The notes under the pieces: generated by a model
The model's input: the letters and a program-made list of their open reading frames with translations, nothing else
Database searches by the model: none
What the model was told of the DNA's origin: nothing
Source: JBOGZI01 sp050697275
GTDB taxonomy: Bacteria; Actinomycetota; Thermoleophilia; Solirubrobacterales; 70-9
Direction: 5' to 3'
Assembly (NCBI GenBank): GCA_050697275.1
Contig: JBOGZI010000058.1
Span: 1 to 12,335 of the forward strand
DNA length: 12,335 bases
Program-made: the position numbers and the translations under genes
Part shown: piece by piece, positions 6,332 through 12,335 of the stretch
Numbering within the stretch: the stretch's first letter is position 1
Layout of the letters: every line of letters begins with the position of its first letter

Positions 6332-6757
6332 CTACTTGACCGTGAGGGTGCCCTCCATGCCCTGCTCGCGGTGGCCAGGGACGGAGCAGTAGAAGGTGTA
6401 CGTGCCTGGCTGGAGATCGAGCGTGGTTGACGCCGTGCCGCCGGTGACGAGGTCGGTCTTGCCGACGTCGTTGCCCTGCTCGTCCTCGACGGTGACGTCG
6501 TGCGAAATGTCCGACTGGTTGTCGTACTCGACCGTCACCGTGCCCGCGGTCGTATTCGCGCTCTGCTGGTCGTAGGAGATTCCCTCGCTCGTCGAGAACT
6601 CGAGGGTGCCGCCAGCGCCGCCCCCGCCCGCCGCCGTCGTCTCCTGGGTGGTGGTAGGCGCGGCGGCCGTCTCCTCGTCCTCCTCGTCGTCGCCGCAGGC
6701 GGCGATGCCGAACGCGGCGAGTGCGAGCACCGCCAGCAGCGCAAGAAGCTTCTTCAT
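6332..6757 (-). CDS. Cupredoxin-domain lipoprotein (plastocyanin/azurin-like)
   Basis: A 141-residue, surface-anchored small blue copper protein. Residues 1-21 are a lipoprotein signal peptide (MKK, hydrophobic core, lipobox GIAAC, lipidated C21). An acidic stretch and a Thr/Ala/Gly-rich linker (22-50) precede the cupredoxin domain (about 51-141). All four type 1 copper ligands are visible: H86 in SHDV, C124 in YCSVPGH, H129, and M134 in REQGM. It is therefore likely a working electron carrier or copper-binding protein, not a degenerate one. The frame is open to ATGs at 6793 and 6787. The ATG at 6757 is preferred because an AAAGGTGA Shine-Dalgarno lies just upstream and the signal peptide then starts with MKK. 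Its redox partner is not in the window. It is followed by a hairpin and converges on the MaoC gene. Confidence 0.9.
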   Translation of the reverse strand: MKKLLALLAVLALAAFGIAACGDDEEDEETAAAPTTTQETTAAGGGGAGGTLEFSTSEGISYDQQSANTTAGTVTVEYDNQSDISHDVTVEDEQGNDVGKTDLVTGGTASTTLDLQPGTYTFYCSVPGHREQGMEGTLTVK

Positions 6758-6791
6758 TCCGTCACCTTTCTCTCGCCTCAAGGTCATTTTC

Positions 6792-6799
6792 ACTCTATA
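6792..6799 (-). promoter_or_regulatory. Candidate -10 box for the cupredoxin gene
   Basis: On the minus strand the 74-base gap before this gene has one AT-rich spot, TATAGAGT, which contains both TATAGA and the TANNNT form TAGAGT. It lies about 35 bases before the ATG, leaving room for a normal leader with its Shine-Dalgarno. No good -35 box is visible, so this is a weak call. Confidence 0.3.
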
Positions 6800-6831
6800 C
6801 GTGCGGTGGGGGCAGGCAGATTGGCCGAGGG

Positions 6832-7680
6832 CTAGTTTCCTTCGAAGGTCGGTTCCTCGCCGGCGAAGAAGGCGGTCACGCCCCGGCGAAGGTCCTGGGT
6901 GGCCATGCTGTCCGCGATCCCGTGGCGCTCGATCTGAAGGTGGTCGGTGAGCGAGTGCTCGATGCTCTCGTGCAGCAGCCGCTTCGCCATGCGCACGTAG
7001 TGCGGCGCCTTGGCGGCGAGCTTCTCGGCCTTCTCGTGCGCCCGCGACGTCAGCTGGTCCGCCGGCACGACCTCACTCACCAGGCCCGCCTCGAGCGCCG
7101 CCTCGGCGTCCAGGTTGGGGTCGTTGAGGGCGAGCTCGAGCGCCTTTGCGGGACCCACCACCCGCGGCAGGAAGTAGGTCATCCCGCCGTCCGGGGAGGC
7201 GCCGATGCGGCCGTAGGCGATCGCCAGGAAGGCGGCATCGGAGGCGATCCGAATGTCGCAGGAGAGCGCCAGCGACATGCCCGCCCCGGCGGCGGGCCCG
7301 TTGATCGCGGCGATCATCGGGTAGGGCAGGCGCCGGAAGTCGACGATCGCCTGGTGGAGGGCCTCGGCTCCCCGCCGCACCTCGGAGGGAAGATCGACGT
7401 CGGGTTCGTCGACGCCGCGCTTGAACCAGTTGACGTCGCCGCCCGCGCAGAAGGCCCGGCCCGCCCCGGTGACGACCAGGGCGCGGATCGGAGCCCGGTC
7501 GGCGAGCCAGGCCGCGGCGACGGTCAGCTCGCCGATCAGCTCGGGGCTCATCGCGTTGAGCGCGTCGGGGCGGTTGAGGGTCAGGGTCCCGACCTGCCCA
7601 TCCAGCTCGATCTGGAGCGTCTCGAGCTCGGGTGGATCGGCGGAAAGCGGGCGTATGGGGTCGGTCGCGGTGTCGCTCAT
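6832..7680 (-). CDS. Enoyl-CoA hydratase/isomerase family protein (crotonase fold)
   Basis: A 282-residue crotonase-superfamily enzyme acting on acyl-CoA thioesters. The oxyanion-hole elements are AFCAGGDVNWF (76-86) and NGPAAGAGMSLALSCD (127-142). SPDGG (162-166) sits where enoyl-CoA hydratase 1 has its second catalytic Glu and places Asp D164 there. This Asp pattern resembles PaaG-type ring-epoxide isomerases and other isomerase members, so simple hydratase activity is not assured. The ATG at 7680 was chosen over the ATG at 7686 and an upstream extension to 7746, because AGGAGG (7692-7687) is six bases before it and touches the alternative ATG. The gene diverges from uvrC with only 47 bases between starts. 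The cupredoxin gene follows in the same direction 74 bases after its stop, so the two may or may not be co-transcribed. The name PaaG is not assigned because no other paa gene is present. Confidence 0.9.
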   Translation of the reverse strand: MSDTATDPIRPLSADPPELETLQIELDGQVGTLTLNRPDALNAMSPELIGELTVAAAWLADRAPIRALVVTGAGRAFCAGGDVNWFKRGVDEPDVDLPSEVRRGAEALHQAIVDFRRLPYPMIAAINGPAAGAGMSLALSCDIRIASDAAFLAIAYGRIGASPDGGMTYFLPRVVGPAKALELALNDPNLDAEAALEAGLVSEVVPADQLTSRAHEKAEKLAAKAPHYVRMAKRLLHESIEHSLTDHLQIERHGIADSMATQDLRRGVTAFFAGEEPTFEGN

Positions 7681-7709
7681 GGTCATCCTCCTGGGCGCGG
7701 GGGAGGCGG

Positions 7710-7719
7710 AGCCTACCCT
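7710..7719. promoter_or_regulatory. Overlapping divergent -10 boxes between the crotonase gene and uvrC
   Basis: On the plus strand TACCCT (7714-7719) ends eight bases before the uvrC ATG, a leaderless-like spacing. On the minus strand TAGGCT (7715-7710) would place a start about 22 bases before the crotonase ATG, leaving just enough leader for its AGGAGG. The two hexamers share two bases, so the polymerase could not occupy both at once. Neither has a clear -35 box. Confidence 0.35.
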
Positions 7720-7727
7720 TAGTTGCG

Positions 7728-9659
7728 ATGGCGAAGAAAGAGACAAAGCTCGCCGAGCAGCGGCGCGAGCTGCCGGACGCGCCGGGCGTCTACCTCTTCC
7801 GCGACCGGGCCGGGGAAGCCCTCTACGTGGGCAAGGCGAACTCGATCCGCAAGCGGGTCGCGTCGCACTTCGCCGGCAAGGGGGGCGGGCGCGGGGCGGG
7901 GCTGGGCGGGACCGCCGAGCTGACCGGTCGCACCGAGTCGATCGAGGTCCTGGTCACCGAGACCGAGGCCGAGGCGCTGCTCGCCGAGCAGAGCTTCATC
8001 AAGCGCCACCGCCCCCGCTTCAACATCAGGCTGCGCGACGACAAGTCCTACCCCTACGTCGGGGTCAGCCTCGACGAGGAGTTCCCACGGGTCTACTTCA
8101 CCCGCGAGCGCCACCGGCCGAACCGCGCCTACTTCGGCCCCTTCTCCTCGGCGAAGCGGGTGCGGGAGACGCTCGACCTGCTCGGCAAGCTCTTCCAGTA
8201 CCGCACCTGCGAGGGCCCCGAGCCCGGGCGCCGCTCCGGCGTGCCCTGCCTCGACTACTACATCAAGCGCTGCCAGGCCCCCTGCGTCGGCTACATCGAC
8301 CGGGAGGAGTACCGGCGCAACATCGACCGGATTCTCGCCTTCCTCTCCGGTCGCTACCGGGAGATCGCCGGCGACCTGGAGTCGAAGATGGAGGAGGCCT
8401 CCGAGGCGCGCGACTTCGAGCGCGCGGCGCTCTTCCGCGACCGGCTCGCGGCGGTGCGGAGCATGATGGAGCGCCAGCAGGTGGCCGGCGGCTCGCTCGG
8501 GAGCGCCGACCTGATCGGGGTGGCGATGGAGGGAAGCGACGCGAACGCCCAGGTCTTCCAGGTGCGCGACGGGGTGCTGGCCGAGCGACAGGGCTTCTAC
8601 CTGGCCGGCGAGGACGGGGCCTCGCCCGATGGCGAGGGGGAGCGCGACCTGGCCGAGGTCGCCGAGACCTTCCTGCTCCAGTACTACGGTGCCGCGCCAT
8701 CCGTGCCGGCCCGCGTGGTCGTCGGCCCGGAGCTTCGCGACCGCACCGGCGTGCTCGCCGAGGCGCTGAGCAGCCAGCGGGACTCGCCGGTCGAGGTGCG
8801 GGTGGCGAAGCGCGGCGACGCACGCCGCCTGCGCGAGCTCGCCGAGCGCAACGCCGAGCTGGCCCTGGCCCAGGATCGCCTGCGGCGCGAGCACCGTCGC
8901 CAGCAGCGGGCCGAGGCGCTCACCGCGCTCCAGGAGGAGCTCGGGCTGGAGCGGCTGCCGGTCCGGATCGAGGGCTTCGACATCTCCAATCTCGGCGAGA
9001 CGCACACGGTCGCCTCGATGGTGGTGTTCGAGGGGGGCGCCCCGAAGAAGTCCGACTACCGCAAGTTCAACATCCGCGGCGAGGAGTCCGACACCAGCGG
9101 GGGGCGGAGCCGCCCCGATGACGTCGCCTCGATGAACGAGGTCCTCACCCGCAGGCTCGGGCGCTACCTGCACCAGGCGGACCTCTCCCCGCACGACTCG
9201 AACCGGGAAGCGAGCTTCGCGGCGCTGCCCGACCTGGTCGTGGTCGACGGCGGCAAGGGCCAGCTCTCCGCCGGCGTGCGGGCCCTGGAGCCGCTGGTCG
9301 AGCGGGGGGTGACCGTGATCAGCCTCGCCAAGCGGATCGAGGAGGTGTTCGTCCCCGGCCGCCGCAAGCCGATCCGCCTCGAGAAGGGCTCGGACGCGCT
9401 CCGCCTGCTGCAGCGGGTGCGCGACGAGGCGCACCGGTTCGCGATCACCTTCCACCGGTCCCGGCGGGACAAGTCGATGACCGCCTCGGTGCTGGACGGG
9501 GTCAAGGGCGTCGGCCCGGCGCGGAAGCGGGCGCTGCTGCGGCATTTCGGCTCCCCCGACAGGCTGCTCAGCGCCAGCCGCGAGGAGCTCGAGGCAGTGC
9601 CCGGGGTGCCGGGTAAGCTCGCTCGCGAGATCCACCGCCAACTGCACAGAGCAGGCTGA
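7728..9659 (+). CDS. uvrC: Excinuclease ABC subunit UvrC
   Basis: The dual-incision nuclease of nucleotide excision repair, 643 residues, acting with UvrA and UvrB on damaged DNA in the cytoplasm. Domains in order: GIY-YIG nuclease for the 3' cut (GVYLF 20-24, LYVGKA 32-37); four cysteines C161, C174, C182, C186, the set reported to hold an iron-sulfur cluster in E. coli UvrC; UVR motif for UvrB contact (about 215-250); RNase H-like nuclease for the 5' cut with triad D418, D507 and H569; tandem helix-hairpin-helix DNA-binding region (about 588-640). All catalytic residues are present and length is normal. The frame stays open back to 7632, but the ATG at 7728 starts the protein at the usual MAKKET... 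position. There is no Shine-Dalgarno, and a TACCCT box lies eight bases upstream, suggesting a leaderless start. The stop overlaps the rapZ start by one base (TGATG). Confidence 0.97.
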   Translation: MAKKETKLAEQRRELPDAPGVYLFRDRAGEALYVGKANSIRKRVASHFAGKGGGRGAGLGGTAELTGRTESIEVLVTETEAEALLAEQSFIKRHRPRFNIRLRDDKSYPYVGVSLDEEFPRVYFTRERHRPNRAYFGPFSSAKRVRETLDLLGKLFQYRTCEGPEPGRRSGVPCLDYYIKRCQAPCVGYIDREEYRRNIDRILAFLSGRYREIAGDLESKMEEASEARDFERAALFRDRLAAVRSMMERQQVAGGSLGSADLIGVAMEGSDANAQVFQVRDGVLAERQGFYLAGEDGASPDGEGERDLAEVAETFLLQYYGAAPSVPARVVVGPELRDRTGVLAEALSSQRDSPVEVRVAKRGDARRLRELAERNAELALAQDRLRREHRRQQRAEALTALQEELGLERLPVRIEGFDISNLGETHTVASMVVFEGGAPKKSDYRKFNIRGEESDTSGGRSRPDDVASMNEVLTRRLGRYLHQADLSPHDSNREASFAALPDLVVVDGGKGQLSAGVRALEPLVERGVTVISLAKRIEEVFVPGRRKPIRLEKGSDALRLLQRVRDEAHRFAITFHRSRRDKSMTASVLDGVKGVGPARKRALLRHFGSPDRLLSASREELEAVPGVPGKLAREIHRQLHRAG

Positions 9660-10603
9660 TGGCGAAGGCCGCTGAGGAACCTGGCCAGGGCAGCGACGGC
9701 GCCGCCCCGCGCCCGAAGCCCGTCGAGCTGGTCGTGATCACGGGTCACTCCGGGGCCGGCAAGTCGGAGGCGATCGCCGCCTTCGAGGACGGCGGCTACT
9801 TCTGCGTGGACAACCTGCCGCCGAGGATGATCGAGTCGCTCGGCGCGCTCTTCCGGCATGAGGGCAGCGGGGTGGAGCGCGCGGCCGTCGTCTCCGACGT
9901 CCGCGGGGGCGAGTACTTCGAGGACCTGCTGGCGGTGATCGGGGAGCTGGAGAGCGGCGGGGTCGACCTGAAGCTGCTCTTCCTCGAGGCCGACGAGGAG
10001 ACCCTGCTGCACCGCTATAAGGAGACCCGCCGGCGGCACCCGCTGGCGCGCAGCGGGCGGATCGTGGACGGGATCCGCGGGGAGCGCGAGCTGCTCGCCC
10101 CTCTGCGCGAGCGCGCCGACGTCGTGATCGACACCAGCGGGCTCACGGGCGGGGCGCTGCGGCGGCGGATCGCCACCGAGCTGATCGGAAGGGAGGCGGA
10201 GGGGAGCCAGCTCGCGTTGACGATCCTCACCTTCGGCTTCAAGAACGGGCCGCCCTCGGACGCGGACCTCACCCTCGACGTGCGCTTCCTGCCCAATCCC
10301 CACTACGTGGACGAGCTGCGGCCCCAGACCGGCCTCGACGAGCCGGTCAGGGAGTACGTGGAGTCGGGGACCCAGGCGGGAGAGTTCTACGGGCGGCTGA
10401 TGCCGCTGCTCGACTTCCTGCTCCCCGCCTACGTCGCGGAGGGCAAGCAGCACCTGACGATCGCGGTCGGCTGCACCGGGGGACGCCATCGCTCGGTGAC
10501 CGTCGCCGATCGGATCGCCCGCGAGCTGGCCGACCGCAACGACGTCAAGATCCGCGTCGTCCATCGCGACGCCGAGCTGGCGGAAGCCAGCCGCGCCACC
10601 TGA
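9659..10603 (+). CDS. rapZ: RNase adapter protein RapZ / YvcJ-family nucleotide-binding protein
   Basis: A 314-residue member of the RapZ (YvcJ, UPF0042) family. These bind ATP/GTP and, in enterobacteria, guide RNase E to the small RNA GlmZ; in Gram-positive species the role is regulatory and less settled. Walker A is GHSGAGKS (29-36), followed by the family motif CVDNLPP (49-55). RRRHPL (124-129) is conserved. The C-terminal half has TFGFKNGPP (191-199), DVRFLPNPHY (207-216) and GCTGGRHRS (271-279), all characteristic. The first 20 or so residues are an extra charged/Pro-rich extension compared with the usual 280-290 residue proteins. The ATG at 9659 overlaps the uvrC stop as TGATG with no strong Shine-Dalgarno, so translation is probably by re-initiation after UvrC. 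In many Gram-positive genomes yvcK and whiA follow; here an ABC exporter follows instead. Confidence 0.95.
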   Translation: MAKAAEEPGQGSDGAAPRPKPVELVVITGHSGAGKSEAIAAFEDGGYFCVDNLPPRMIESLGALFRHEGSGVERAAVVSDVRGGEYFEDLLAVIGELESGGVDLKLLFLEADEETLLHRYKETRRRHPLARSGRIVDGIRGERELLAPLRERADVVIDTSGLTGGALRRRIATELIGREAEGSQLALTILTFGFKNGPPSDADLTLDVRFLPNPHYVDELRPQTGLDEPVREYVESGTQAGEFYGRLMPLLDFLLPAYVAEGKQHLTIAVGCTGGRHRSVTVADRIARELADRNDVKIRVVHRDAELAEASRAT

Positions 10604-10604
10604 A

Positions 10605-10622
10605 GCGGCGCGAAAGCGCCGC
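10605..10622 (+). terminator. GAAA-loop hairpin after rapZ
   Basis: A perfect 7-bp GC stem (10605-10611 with 10616-10622) is closed by a GAAA tetraloop, a very stable loop type. It starts two bases after the rapZ stop codon. No U-tract follows directly (an attt lies eight bases on), so it may be a weak terminator or a 3' stabilising structure of the uvrC-rapZ transcript. Confidence 0.45.
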
Positions 10623-10647
10623 GCCTGGTGATTTCGGCGCCTGCGTC

Positions 10648-10687
10648 CGCGATCTGATCGCGAAGCCGGTCACCACGACCCTAGAAT
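10648..10687 (+). promoter_or_regulatory. Candidate promoter and operator-like palindrome of the ABC-2 exporter operon
   Basis: TAGAAT (10682-10687), a good TANNNT -10 box, ends seven bases before the TTG start at 10695, suggesting a leaderless mRNA. The palindrome cgcgat-ctg-atcgcg (10648-10662) is centred about 40 bases before that start, where the -35 region would be, and no other -35 box is visible. Such a site could bind a repressor or activator; no regulator gene is in the window. Confidence 0.45.
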
Positions 10688-10694
10688 CGCCCGC

Positions 10695-11639
10695 TTGCCC
10701 GATCCTGCGATCAGCGTCCGGGGGCTGCACAAGTCCTACGGCGACTTCGAGGCCGTCCGGGGGATCGACCTCGAGGTCGAGCCCGGCGAGGTCTTCGCCT
10801 TCCTGGGGCCGAACGGCGCGGGCAAGACGACCACCGTCGAGATCCTCGAGGGATACCGGGACCGAAACCAGGGGGAGATCGCCGTGCTCGGCACCGACCC
10901 GGCGGCGGCGAAGCGCGAGTGGCGCCAGCGGATCGGGCTCGTCCTGCAGGAGTGCCGCCTCACCCCCGAGCTGACGGTTCGCGAAGCCGTCGCCCAGTAC
11001 GCCGGCTACTACGAGGCGCCCCGCCAAATCGATGACACGATCGAGCTCGTCGGGCTGGGCGAGAAGGCCGACACTAGGACCTCGAAGCTTTCGGGGGGCC
11101 AGCAGCGCCGCCTCGACGTCGCGATCGCGTTGGTAGGTGATCCGGAGCTGCTCTTTCTCGACGAGCCGACCACGGGGTTCGACCCCTCGGCCCGCCGCCG
11201 CGCCTGGGAGGTGATCGCGAGTCTGAAGCGGCTCGGCAAGACCGTCTTCCTGACCACCCACTACATGGATGAGGCGCAGGCGCTGGCCGATCGGGTCGCG
11301 ATCATCTCGGCTGGCCAGATCCTCGCCGAGGGTCCACCGGATGAGATCGGAGGTCGGGACGGCGACGCGGCGCAGATCACGTTCCGCCTGCCGCCGGGCG
11401 TCGAGCCGGAGGACCTGCCGCCTGCCATTGCGCGGGCGGCCAGAATCGACGCGGCCGCGGTCTCGCTGCATGCCGAGGACCCGGTCCCGGTCCTCCGTGA
11501 GCTGACGAAGTGGGCCGGCGAGCGTGGGGTCGGGCTGCCCGGTCTTCAGGTCCGCCGGCCGAGCCTGGAGGACGTGTACCTGCGGGTAACGGGTGAGACG
11601 GAGCGGCTCGACACCCCGGTGGAGGAGCGATCCCGATGA
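10695..11639 (+). CDS. ABC-2 type exporter ATP-binding protein (DrrA-like)
   Basis: A 314-residue cytoplasmic ATPase of a two-component ABC exporter, of the daunorubicin-resistance DrrA/NatA kind. Walker A is GPNGAGKTT (38-46), the Q-loop is Q85, the signature is LSGGQ (132-136), Walker B is LLFLDEP with E157, and the switch His is H189 in TTHYMDEA. The last part (about 225-300) is the C-terminal extension ending in the PSLEDVYLRVTG motif of this group. The only reasonable start is the TTG at 10695; there is no in-frame ATG or GTG nearby and no Shine-Dalgarno. The TTG lies seven bases after a TAGAAT -10 box. Its stop overlaps the permease start (ATGA), so the two are made together. Substrate is unknown: drugs, lipids and other hydrophobic compounds are all exported by relatives. 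Confidence 0.92.
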   Translation: MPDPAISVRGLHKSYGDFEAVRGIDLEVEPGEVFAFLGPNGAGKTTTVEILEGYRDRNQGEIAVLGTDPAAAKREWRQRIGLVLQECRLTPELTVREAVAQYAGYYEAPRQIDDTIELVGLGEKADTRTSKLSGGQQRRLDVAIALVGDPELLFLDEPTTGFDPSARRRAWEVIASLKRLGKTVFLTTHYMDEAQALADRVAIISAGQILAEGPPDEIGGRDGDAAQITFRLPPGVEPEDLPPAIARAARIDAAAVSLHAEDPVPVLRELTKWAGERGVGLPGLQVRRPSLEDVYLRVTGETERLDTPVEERSR

Positions 11640-12335
11640 GTGGGATCGCCCTCGTCCTCCACCAGTTCCGTTTCGACCAGAAGGTATTCCGGCGTAACCC
11701 GGCCTCGGTCTTCTTCACCGTGATGCTGCCGCTGATCTTCCTCTTCATCCTCGCGACGATCTTCGGCAACGAGACGATCGAGGAGCGGGGCGTGAACACC
11801 ACCACCTACTACGTCCCGGCGATCGTCTCTCTCGCAGTGATCTCCGCGACCACCCAGAGCCTTGCGATCAACCTGACTCATGAGCGGGAGAGCGGCCTGC
11901 TGAAGCGGGTGCGCGGCACGCCCCTGCCGACACCGGTCTATGTGGCGGGCATCGTGGGCAACTCGCTCGTGGTGTCGGTATTGATGGTCGTCCTGCTCGC
12001 CGTGATCGGGAGGTTGGTCTACGACGTCTCGATTCCGACCGAGACGCTTCCCGCGGTACTGGTAACGCTGGCGGTCGGTGCCTTCTCGTTCAGCTGCCTC
12101 GGCTTCGCGCTGACCGCGATCATCCCGAGCGAGGCTGCTGCGGCGCCCGTATCCCAAGCCACCGTCCTGCCGCTCTACTTCATATCCGGCGTCTTAATCC
12201 CGGACAGCGAGATCCCCAGCGGCGTCCTCGATGTGGCCGACCTCTTCCCGATCCGCCACTTCTTCGAGGCGTTCTTCACCGCTTGGGACCCGAACACGAC
12301 GGGGGCCGGCTTCGAGTTGGGGGACCTGGCGGTTG
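11636..12335 (+). CDS. ABC-2 type exporter permease (3' end outside window)
   Basis: The membrane subunit partnering the upstream ATPase; 233 codons are visible and the frame is open at the right edge. It starts at the ATG overlapping the ATPase stop, with a ggaggag Shine-Dalgarno eight bases upstream. My reading begins MSGIALVLHQFRFDQKVFRR and shows a first hydrophobic segment about 24-44. An external part with EERGVNTTTYYVPAIV follows, then the conserved cytoplasmic stretch HERESGLLKRVRGTPL (about 82-97), a hallmark of ABC2_membrane/DrrB-like permeases. More membrane segments lie near 102-125, 140-165 and 172-190. ISGVLIP followed by LFPIRHFFEAF is also typical. Only the last membrane segment or two should be missing. 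The ATPase-permease pair is probably a complete exporter, with two copies of each chain. Confidence 0.9.
   Translation, partial: MSGIALVLHQFRFDQKVFRRNPASVFFTVMLPLIFLFILATIFGNETIEERGVNTTTYYVPAIVSLAVISATTQSLAINLTHERESGLLKRVRGTPLPTPVYVAGIVGNSLVVSVLMVVLLAVIGRLVYDVSIPTETLPAVLVTLAVGAFSFSCLGFALTAIIPSEAAAAPVSQATVLPLYFISGVLIPDSEIPSGVLDVADLFPIRHFFEAFFTAWDPNTTGAGFELGDLAV

Noticed and set aside
6758..6793. Upstream ATG starts of the cupredoxin gene
   Set aside because: They would add a charged KMTLRREKGDG segment before a perfectly formed MKK signal peptide that has its own Shine-Dalgarno.
6721..7722. Plus-strand open frame covering the crotonase gene
   Set aside because: It is the complement of a gene with intact crotonase motifs; its translation is rich in Gly/Arg/Val with no recognisable family.
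7632..7727. Upstream extension of uvrC to 7632
   Set aside because: It would overlap the start of the divergent crotonase gene, and the added Arg/Ser/Trp-rich residues precede the normal UvrC N-terminus.
7719..9647. Long minus-strand open frame (about 640 codons) antisense to uvrC
   Set aside because: The protein is biased, rich in Leu/Gly/Arg/His/Val/Ala/Asp with no known motifs, and mirrors the codon bias of uvrC, which has every expected domain. Long antisense frames are normal at this GC content.
1..12335. CRISPR array, tRNA/rRNA gene, insertion sequence or phage module
   Set aside because: I looked for regularly spaced repeats, tRNA-like clover motifs, transposase motifs and terminal inverted repeats and saw none. 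The repeats present are short hairpins and one 12-base duplication.

Overview
This is a GC-rich (roughly 70% by eye), gene-dense chromosomal segment. It probably comes from a high-GC actinobacterium, and the style suggests the Thermoleophilia/Solirubrobacterales, although no marker gene here proves the taxon. Clues are lipoproteins with the form ...GIAACGDDDD..., frequent GTG/TTG starts, genes lacking a Shine-Dalgarno sequence behind TANNNT -10 boxes, and the uvrC-rapZ pair. No RNA gene, CRISPR array, insertion sequence or phage gene is visible. The longest stretch without a gene is about 137 bases.

Layout, left to right. (1) The C-terminal part of a secreted-type lytic transglycosylase (SLT domain) runs in from the left edge. 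(2) A 121-base gap carries two inverted repeats and a 12-base tandem duplication, and leads into a tight four-gene operon livH-livM-livG-livF: two permeases and two ATPases of a branched-chain amino acid type ABC importer. (3) The matching substrate-binding lipoprotein (livK-like) lies convergently downstream on the minus strand. A strong hairpin with a U-tract on the minus-strand side separates them. (4) A MaoC-type hot-dog hydratase (plus strand) diverges from livK and converges on a small cupredoxin lipoprotein (minus strand). Another 13-bp hairpin lies between those two. (5) A crotonase-family enoyl-CoA hydratase/isomerase (minus strand) diverges from uvrC over only 47 bases. (6) uvrC and rapZ are translationally coupled (TGATG). 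(7) A two-gene ABC-2 exporter follows (DrrA-like ATPase, then a permease cut by the right edge).

How the genes fit together: the liv genes and the convergent livK-like gene supply all the parts of one hydrophobic amino acid (or related carboxylate/amide) importer, with the binding protein under its own promoter. The MaoC hydratase and the crotonase could act on acyl-CoA intermediates, for instance from branched-chain amino acid, fatty acid or aromatic breakdown, but this link is only by proximity. UvrC is the nucleotide excision repair nuclease; RapZ is a nucleotide-binding regulator. The terminal ABC-2 pair is an export system of unknown substrate.

I did not find an obviously new multi-gene system; the genes are recognisable families. 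The most interesting signals are in the control DNA: a recurrent leaderless-start architecture, a hairpin placed where the livK mRNA should begin, nested inverted repeats before and between genes, and the absence of yvcK-whiA after rapZ.
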